Source: Carnegiea gigantea
Lineage: Eukaryota; Streptophyta; Magnoliopsida; Caryophyllales; Cactaceae
Direction: 5' to 3'
DNA: 64,000 nucleotides
Assembly (NCBI GenBank): GCA_029747015.1
Contig: JAKOGI010000024.1
Coordinates: forward strand, 525,001 to 589,000
Below are positions 56,654 through 64,000 of this stretch, one piece after another. The notes below the pieces were generated by a model. The model made no database searches. It saw nothing but the letters and a program-made list of their open reading frames with translations, and was not told where the DNA came from. The translations under genes were made by a program, and so were the position numbers. Positions within the stretch are counted from its first letter, which is position 1. Each line of letters opens with the position of its first letter.

Positions 56654-58878
56654 TTGTAATGCCCCAATCCCTAACTACCTAATTATCTTAACCTAATAGT
56701 TTATTATTTGTAATTGCAGTAGAAGTCTCTTGGTTAGAGGCATTATCGCTGTGCGGAAACAGACAAGGCTACTAAAAACTGCATAATTTCCTGTTTCACT
56801 CTCACATTCACTAAGTCTACTAAGATTAAGGACGAGAGAGTACATTCACCACACTATTTTGGCTTGTAATATAAGTTATAACTTAGTGAAGGGTTCTCAA
56901 ATTGAAGCATTAAATAATTTGACTAAATATATATACAAGAGGCATGCCTTTAGGAGTGCTGGTCCAAAAATCACTGTAAGCACCTGGCTAGCTAACTTTT
57001 AGCAAATTACAAAGTCCCTCTTCTACTTCTTGCTACCTTCTTGCTTGTTAGAAGGAGGTTTATTCACTCATCCTTTACCTAAAACATAAACATAAACACA
57101 TTTCAAATGGTGTGCCAAAGCTTAGTACGTATATCCCTAAGCTGTAAAACGTAAACTTTCTGTTCAATTTAGTTCAGTGCTCATATTTTAAAACATTTTA
57201 GTTTGAAGGTAGGATAGAAAGGAAGAAGAAGTGAGTAAAAGTACTTTGTCAGTTATATGGAAGTGGAACCCTTGTTGATGTTTAATAACTGGTGGGGCCA
57301 CTTCTTTAGTTAACAAAACATTGTTTCAAAATAATTTATTACATGATTATTTGCATAATTGAGAAACATGTGGATTTTCAAATAGCACAGGCAATAAACG
57401 TATCTAGTTTTTAAAATATGTGCACTTTTTAATGAAAAATGCTTCTACGACTTGAAATAACATAAGTGATCTCGCTCTAGATGCATAATTTTACGATTAG
57501 TATAAGTTTGGATAATTTAATTAAATTTTCCAGCTTAATAAGCAATTCAATATCCCTTTGGCTTTTCTTTTAACTATTATTATTCCCGTCATCATTTACT
57601 TAAAAACAAGTGGATTTTATTTCTTTTTGTTCTACTCTTTCCTTTAATATTGTTGTTACCCTTACAATTTGTGCCATTAGCATTACAGTTGTTACAAGAT
57701 ACACTTCGCTTCATGTTTCGTTGATATCTATGTTATTACCGTTATCATTAGTGTGCATGGCTACTATCATCATCTTGGTTATCCTTGTTATTAAAACTAT
57801 TATTGTCATTATTAGGATTGCTGTGACCATTATCATTGTTATCATTAGAATTATTTACTTTTGGCCCCATCCAACTATGGTGTATGAATTTTCAGACTAC
57901 ACAACTATGAAAATAAATAAATTGTTAGATCCTTCAAGTATGTTGGTAATTTACTGTTGGGGCCAATTTTGAAATTAGGTCTGCATAAGACATGAAGTGA
58001 CTAGAAAACCAACCAAAAAGTGATTTTATGGCACCGACTCAAGCTTTATCCCCACCTAATGTTGAAGACGACAAAACCCCCAACCACCCCTTTTTCATTT
58101 CATTTAATTTACTGTCACTTGCCTCCTACAGTTTCATCTTTCCTCCTATATTCCCTTTCTGCTTCAATCTTCTTAATCGAACCAACCCATCAAACCCTAA
58201 ATTTTGCCTTACTTGCTGCCTACATTTCCTCTCACTTGCTCCCTGCGTTTTCACTGCCAACTACCCCACTAAACCCTAAATTTTCCCTACTTGCTCCCTT
58301 CTTCATCAAATTGTTCTTTAGTAGGAAGTGGTCTCGTAGTAAATGAGAGTGTTTTGCTAGGTTAAAGTGAAATCGTGGACGTAGAAAGGGAAAGAATAGA
58401 TAAGAGTTTGCTTGTCGACATTTGAGGCCCACAATGCAGAGGAAGGGGAAAGGAAAGGTGAACGAGGTAAACTTTTTGAATTTGTGTTTTATCAGTTGGT
58501 GGGATAGAAAAAGCTTAGGGTTTTATAGTCATTTTAATTAAAAAAACCTTGTTAACGCACATTAAACTAAGATTAAGATAAAATGGATTGTAATTAAGTA
58601 ATAATTAAGGCAGTCTGGTCCGTGATGCATTCATGTGATAGCATTGTTTGTGTGCTCAGTTAGTTTATTAAATCGTATTTATGGGGATCATTACTTAATT
58701 TTGCATTAGTTAAGTGAAGTAGTTTGTACTAAGTTAGGGTGAGGGTTCATGATCCTATGTTCTACTAAAATATGTTATTTGACTATGGAAATGTGTGTTG
58801 TTATTATCCTAGGGTACTTTGTTTTATTGAATTTTTAGGACATTGATAATGATCTTTGCTTAATTCTTTGCTTTATAG
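56654..58878. other. Unassigned stretch with LTR-like and Mutator-TIR-like sequence
   Basis: Starts TGTAATGCCCC, as LTRs of some gypsy families do, and contains a CTTGGTTAGAGGCATTATCG stretch. At 57770-57860 there is a simple ATT/GTT-rich run. TTTTGGCCCCATCCAACTAT near 57860 and GTTGGGGCCAATTTTG near 57956 face each other and resemble ends of Mutator-like elements. At 58090-58310 CCCTAAATTTTSCCTACTTG-type segments are repeated. No gene is supported. Confidence 0.35.
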
Positions 58879-59878
58879 ATGCAAATTGATAATGATAGTA
58901 GGGTTCTTGTTGTGCATTTCAAAGAAAAAAGTACACAAATGCCTCCTATAGACTTGGATAGGTATGAGATGCGAGAACTATATGCTGATGCTACGTTATT
59001 GCTAGAAAAAGGCTGGTTGTCAACTACCTCAGTATATATGGACTTCTTTTATGCATCTCCCAATAACGGTAGGGCTAGATACTCATTGGATTGTGATGAT
59101 GCATGGTTGTCTTTGAGGAAGATATGGTCTAGAGTGGCTAGGAATATTCCAATATACGTTAAGAAAAGAAAATGGGCCTCCGTGTACTATTATATACATA
59201 ATGAGTTGGAAACTTTGAGAAAGCAAAAGGAAGAGAGTATTAATACTGCTACAGCCATCCCCATTGCGACAAAGAGTAAGTCTTTAATGATAAGTCCTGA
59301 TGACTTGAAACTGCTTGAGGGTCATGAGGAGATGTTGTTGGACCTAATTTGTTCCTTTATTGATATGGATAACTTTGGTGGACCTACTATTAGCCAAGCA
59401 AATCAGTAGGCTAACAATTTGATTGCTAGTTAAGCGCAACAACCAAGCTGTTAACCTAAATCAACTAAAGTGCCTACCAAAAAGCCCCCATCTAAGACAA
59501 CATGTCCCCTATCTCCATTTTTAGGAAGAAGACCCCTTACAAGGATTTAATCGGACTCTCCCATAAAAAGACCTAATCTCATTACTCCTTCTTCTCCTTC
59601 CATAAGAACAACTATGAGTCTTTTCCATTCTCCTAACCATGTCTAAACTAAACCCACTTCTCCTACTTCAAGCCTCTCAACTAAACCTACTTATCTCACT
59701 TCAAGTAGACCTTTAACTAGGATTCAAGTCCATACCCGTAAACCTATCAACCTTCCTTCCACAAGAACAACTTTAAGTATGAGCTTACCAATTTCTCTTA
59801 CCTCTCCTCCTTTAAATGTGACCACAAAAAAAAAAAAAAAAACAAAAAGAAAACCTCTCATACATCTTATCCCTTAGT
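58879..59878 (+). pseudogene. Unrecognised ORF, possibly the N-terminal part of a MuDR-type transposase gene
   Basis: An intact 176-residue frame (58879-59409) follows a good acceptor (TTTGCTTTATAG). It contains VLVVHFKEKSTQMPPIDLDR, YEMRELYADATLL, ARYSLDCDDAWLSLRKIWSR and NIPIYVKKRKW. The pattern (DLDR, then a D.W.L stretch, then PIYV) recalls the N-terminal PB1-like segment of MuDR-type transposases. No transposase core follows. Beyond the TAG the same frame continues with few stops as a Ser/Thr/Pro/Lys-rich region to about 59878, including a run of Lys codons in an A-tract. It is cut off by the LTR at 59935. The family assignment is a guess; coding character is good. Confidence 0.4.
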
Positions 59879-59934
59879 AAGGCCAATAAGTAGAAGCTGA
59901 GGAAGTGTTACGCTCAATGGACTCTCATCTATTC

Positions 59935-62900
59935 TGTAATACCCATGTTTTATTTAAATTATCTAGCTAGTTTCTTGACATTACGAATCGTATTTTATTA
60001 TTTTAATTAAGTTAGATCCATATCGATGTGCTTGCTTAAGTGGCAATTTTATTAAAAAGAATATTGTTGTTGCTATTATTATTTTTGTTGTTACTATTAG
60101 CTTTGAAAATTTTTTGATGATTTTTAATAAGCATTAATAAGAATTATTATCGATTACTAAATCGAGTAGATTCCCGAATACGGCTAGATTATCAACCTTA
60201 GAATTCGCTTTGTTGTGTATCAAATAGAACCTTGATATATTCGGGAACGAGTAATCGACGAATGATTGTACTAACGATTTAGGTTTAGAATAAGAGGTAT
60301 GAGATTGGACTAAAGATTTTAATTGATGGGCAAGTTTTAACCAAAACAAAAAAAAGGCATCAAGGGGGCCAAAGCCCCCTTCTTCGGGCAAAAAGAATGC
60401 GACAGAGGGGTTTCTTACCCCAACCCCGCAAACCACCAACTCAAATAGAGAGAAAGAGAGATTGAGCGTATGGGAGACAGAGAGAGGAGGCTGGCCAGGT
60501 GCCGCGGCAATGCCGGTGACGGCCGGTTTGCACAGACCCCCGCGATGCCTGAACCCAAGAACGGAGGGACATATCAAGGGCGAGTAAGAGTCGAGGCACC
60601 GTGAATTAGGCACGACTTCGGGGGCTAGGGCACGATTTTGATGGCCAAGGTGGCCGGCGCTAGTAGGGCCGGTTCGTGCGCAGGTGCTGAGAGAGAGAGG
60701 GGTTGAGTGACGACTAATGGTTCTATGGGTTAGGGTTTTAAGAACCCTCAGCCACCACCACGACCACCATAGGCAACCTGACTTAGAGGTCAAGAGAGCG
60801 GGAAGAAAGGGCATGTGAGTAGTAGCAGGCAGATTGGGGTCTATTTGTGTGGTTAAGCGTGACAGCGACGACAGAGTCAAAATCCTTATTTTGAAGCATC
60901 CAAATCGAGCCTAAAAGCCGTCAAAACGGGTCCTTAGTGTGGAGTCCAGGTGAGTGGTTCCTGATTCCTAAACTTATTACTAATTTACAAATGTTTTAGA
61001 AATATTTGTGATAGCTCATTTAGTAGTTAGGTTGAAACCATAACAAGTTATGAAATTGCAAGTAGTTGGTGAATCATTTGGGTTGAACTAAACTGATTTT
61101 GAGGATTGTTGTGGTCGGTGTTATGAGAAGGGAGTTGGGGTTAAGTGATTTAAATTATTGAATAATGGAAGTGTTGATATGTGCTAATTGTGTACTTGCT
61201 TCCATGATTGAACGTGTATGCATGAATCTTTAATTCATTTCGAGTATCGCCATGACAATGTATAGACGTTAAATGCTTTCAGCCTTCGATTGCGTGCTGT
61301 TGAATTAAGATTGTGATTTTGTTAGCTTGTGACTCATACATCCTATGTGCATATATATCATAACTGAATTCCATGTCCAAGCAGCTGTTCAAATTGGCTA
61401 TTCGCATTTAAGGGTCTCCTGTAGACTAATTAATGAAATAGAAATCAATTTGATTGAAAACTACTTGATTCACTATTAAGCATACGCTAGCATTCTCGCA
61501 TTAATTCTTTTGAATAATTACATTCTTCGAATAATTTATTTAAGAGTAGTTTGCTCATTTTTGTGACTAAAACAACGTCCTGGCTGCTTAAATAAGCGAT
61601 CTAAATATTTATTGATTCCTTAGTTGTTTCTCGAACCTGCTTAAATGGCCAGCGGGTTGGAAACAATGGGAATTATGAATGATATGCTTGTGTTATGCTT
61701 AAAGGTGTGCGTTGATAAGCATGAATGCGAATTGCTGTGGTATGACAAGCATGTTGAGTTATATGATTAGTAATAACTGTATACCATTCGTTTAACAAGG
61801 ATACTTTTAAGCAAACTAACTACGAATGAGTTGTAGGCATGTAAGCTTTTGAGACAAGTTTTAATGACATTTCCTTTGAGAAATGAATGTGTATTTGGTC
61901 ATTAACTCATTAGAAGCATAATGTGACAAGATGAATGGTTGTATGCTTTTTAAAAATTGAATGACCCTATTAAGGCCTTTAGCCTTCATGAGAATGAAAG
62001 TTCCATTGACATGATGCAATGCAAGTTTTGAGACAAAATGTGTTATAAAATGATTGTTGCATTTGAAATGTAAAGAAATTGAGATATTCATGTGTGAATG
62101 CAGCTATTAATATTTAAAAATGAGTTTTCATATTTCCTGTCTTGAAGAGTGAATGAATATGCAAAGATTAATGCATTTTAAGCATATTTTTCCAAGTGAG
62201 TAGTTTTATGCTTCTGAGTCGATGTGAAATCATTAAGGTTTCGAGCCTTATGGGAATGAGAATGTCATTGTTCTGATATAATGAAAGTTTTAATATATAC
62301 GCATTTAGAGGTGAAATGCATCTAAAATGTTTTAGGCTAGGAAGATGGTGTAACATGTATAATGATTAGAGAGAATGCCCGGTTCTTGGGAATCCTAACG
62401 CCTAGGGAGATAGAGTCAAAAGTGAGAACCCTAGAAGACCCTGACTGGGGTAATATGTTACCCAGGGAGTAGACACAAAAGTGGGAACCCTACAAGATCG
62501 TGATAGGGATAACATGAAATGTGATTAACGATCTCACTGGTACGATGGAAAGTGAACTAGGGCCTTACCCATACCTAGCACAAATATGAGATTCAAATAC
62601 CTATGAAAATAATTTCGTACGTGACACATGATGTGAATGCCTCACTCAAGGGTGATATTGGTGTAAAGATTTGAAAACGTGCATATTTTTTTGAAAAGAG
62701 TTTTTATTCAGTTCCAATTATTTGCCAAGTGCATAACGACAGTTTTGTAAGAACTCTCATTGATTTAAGCAATATGCATTAATCTCAAACTCTTGCAAAA
62801 AAAGAAAAGAAGTCTTACGTGATCATTTCGTTTAAACTCCTTGGCGTTAGGAGCTTATATGTGAACTACGTGCTCTATCATATCCAATATATGAATCATT

Positions 62901-63828
62901 GCATGAGATAGCTTATTAATGAATCTTTCGTGCGTATTATGTGATGTTATGCTTACATTGTGTGATCTTATATTGATATAATATGAAATTACCACCGATA
63001 AGTTATAAGAGACTTAGTTCAGGTAAGTTGAGTACCTTGTGTAAATTAGAAGAAGTATAGGGTTACCATCGTATGAGAAAGGCCATTGAGGTGACAATAG
63101 ATGTGGAAAGCTATACATGCCTATTATATGATATTATATATCAGACTCTGTGTGTAAGTGCTACTTAAAGGATGACGTGCAACTGTTTTGTTTTCTGGGG
63201 GTTGGGAGTCATTCACTGAGCATATGGTAGCTCATCCCCCTATCTTTTCCCCTTTATCCTTGGTTCCTAAAGTGATAGGTAGAAGTCAGTTCACATAAGC
63301 CGTGGTGGAGTCTACCTTGCAGCCTTGGAAGTGAACTTATATGCTTTTGTAGTTAAGTTGTGAGCTTAGTAGTGTATTATGATGTAATTTAAGTTGTTGA
63401 ATGCATATAAGGTAGTTACTGAAGCCATGTAAAGCATATTTGTTTAGAAGTTACTCTGTATAGCTATGTGAGCTGACCATCTGATTTATCATTCCTCTGA
63501 AAGCTGGAATTGTTTATTTTCTTTTGGGATGTGAACCCCAGTATTCCAGATATATGATCCGTTGAGTTGTATATTTTATTTCCATCTTATTATATAACTT
63601 GAATGTTTGGCATACTCTAGGCGAGTGGCCCATAGAGTTGTGATCTTCGACGAGTAGCCATTGCGTTATGAATGTATGTTGTGTGTTTATCAAGTGCAAG
63701 AAACCATTGTAAGGTTAGAAGCCTGGTTTTAGCCCATTTTTAGGCGAAACTCCTTCCGTTTTGCCCCAGAATTTAGGTAGGAATTAAGAAATCATTGATA
63801 CTTCTAATCCTAGGGTTTGAGGGTGTCA
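59935..63828 (+). repeat. ~3.9 kb 5' LTR of the Tekay/Del-like element
   Basis: From TGTAATACCC to GTGTCA. Position 60430-60900 is GC-richer and leader-like and ends in a possible splice donor CCAGGTGAGTGG near 60946. Imperfect internal repeats occur at 61965-62300 (TTAAGGCCTTTAGCCTT... and TTAAGGTTTCGAGCCTT...) and at 62380-62520 (GTGAGAACCCTAGAAGA... and GTGGGAACCCTACAAGA...). Minus-strand ORFs such as 60134-60880 are shadows. Confidence 0.65.
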
Positions 63829-63832
63829 CGGA

Positions 63833-63844
63833 TGGTATCAGAGT
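63833..63844 (+). other. Primer binding site, tRNA-iMet type
   Basis: TGGTATCAGAGT, one base off the standard TGGTATCAGAGC, 4 bp after the LTR end. Confidence 0.85.
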
Positions 63845-64000
63845 AAGGTCCTGCGACCACAGGCCGCGACCTGAGTCTTGTATTTCATTTAGTTATCTAG
63901 GAGCGCATTTTTAATGACATGGTGTATGACGTGTTATTATGTGCAAATGTGATTTTGATGTGAAATTTAGTGCGTTTAGCTAGCCATGTACGACTTCAGT

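Larger units (their letters stand above)
59935..64000 (+). mobile_element. 5' end of a Tekay/Del-like chromovirus (Ty3/gypsy), continues past the window
   Basis: A TGTAATACCC start, a very long LTR, GTCACGGA at the LTR/PBS junction and a tRNA-iMet PBS are the combination typical of Tekay/Del elements. Only about 170 bp of interior is present, so neither gag nor pol can be checked. Confidence 0.65.

Noticed and set aside
57610..57972. Plus-strand ORF of 120 codons with many Ile/Val
   Set aside because: Arises from a simple ATT/GTT-rich run; the apparent membrane segments are compositional.
60134..60880. Minus-strand ORF of 248 codons
   Set aside because: Lies wholly in the Tekay-like LTR leader, has low-complexity Pro/Ser/Trp-rich composition and no motif; probably chance.

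Overview
This window looks like repeat-rich heterochromatin of a flowering plant, most likely a dicot. I see no confident host gene. Almost everything I can name is a transposable element or a remnant of one. The plant call rests on Athila- and Tat-type Ty3/gypsy elements, an RTE-clade LINE, a FAR1-type Mutator-like transposase, plant PBS sequences (tRNA-Asp-like and tRNA-iMet) and short GT-AG introns.

Layout: (1) 1-4853 is the 3' part of a minus-strand Tat-type element. It has an integrase remnant, a ~59 bp tandem array, a spliced antisense extra gene on the plus strand, and more of the same array at the left edge. (2) 5390-13880 is a decayed minus-strand RTE LINE. It is split by a complete gag-only LTR element (7332-13105, target duplication CTATT). 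(3) 13881-19578 is AT-rich DNA with minus-strand coding remnants of a family I could not identify. (4) 19579-24035 is a complete gag-only LTR element on the plus strand (target duplication CATAA). (5) 24036-43224 is the body of a Mutator-like element on the minus strand. It carries a truncated FAR1-type transposase and a companion gene that resembles the N-terminal part of plant Ulp1-family genes. An old 11.9 kb Athila element (27204-39087) interrupts it. Introns of both Mutator genes hold dense arrays of a GCTCACTAAAA-like motif. (6) 43470-48305 is a decayed plus-strand Ty1/copia element. (7) 48306-52191 is mostly unassigned and contains a ~516 bp terminal-inverted-repeat element. (8) 52192-56653 is the 5' LTR and gag of a second, plus-strand Athila-like element. 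(9) 56654-59934 holds an unrecognised ORF that may be a MuDR-type N-terminus. (10) 59935-64000 is a ~3.9 kb LTR with a tRNA-iMet PBS, probably a Tekay/Del-type chromovirus that continues past the right edge.

The elements are nested, and LTR divergence judged by eye gives an order. The Athila copy in the Mutator element is oldest (roughly 13% LTR divergence at the start of the repeat). The gag-only element in the LINE is intermediate (about 7-8%). The gag-only element at 19579 is youngest (about 4%). Nearly every coding region has stops or frameshifts. The cleanest ORFs are the 150-residue gag-like protein at 21530 and the 176-residue ORF at 58879. The most unusual signals are the intronic GCTCACTA arrays, the spliced antisense gene flanked by hairpin-forming tandem repeats, and GC-rich palindrome clusters shared by the LTRs of three different families.
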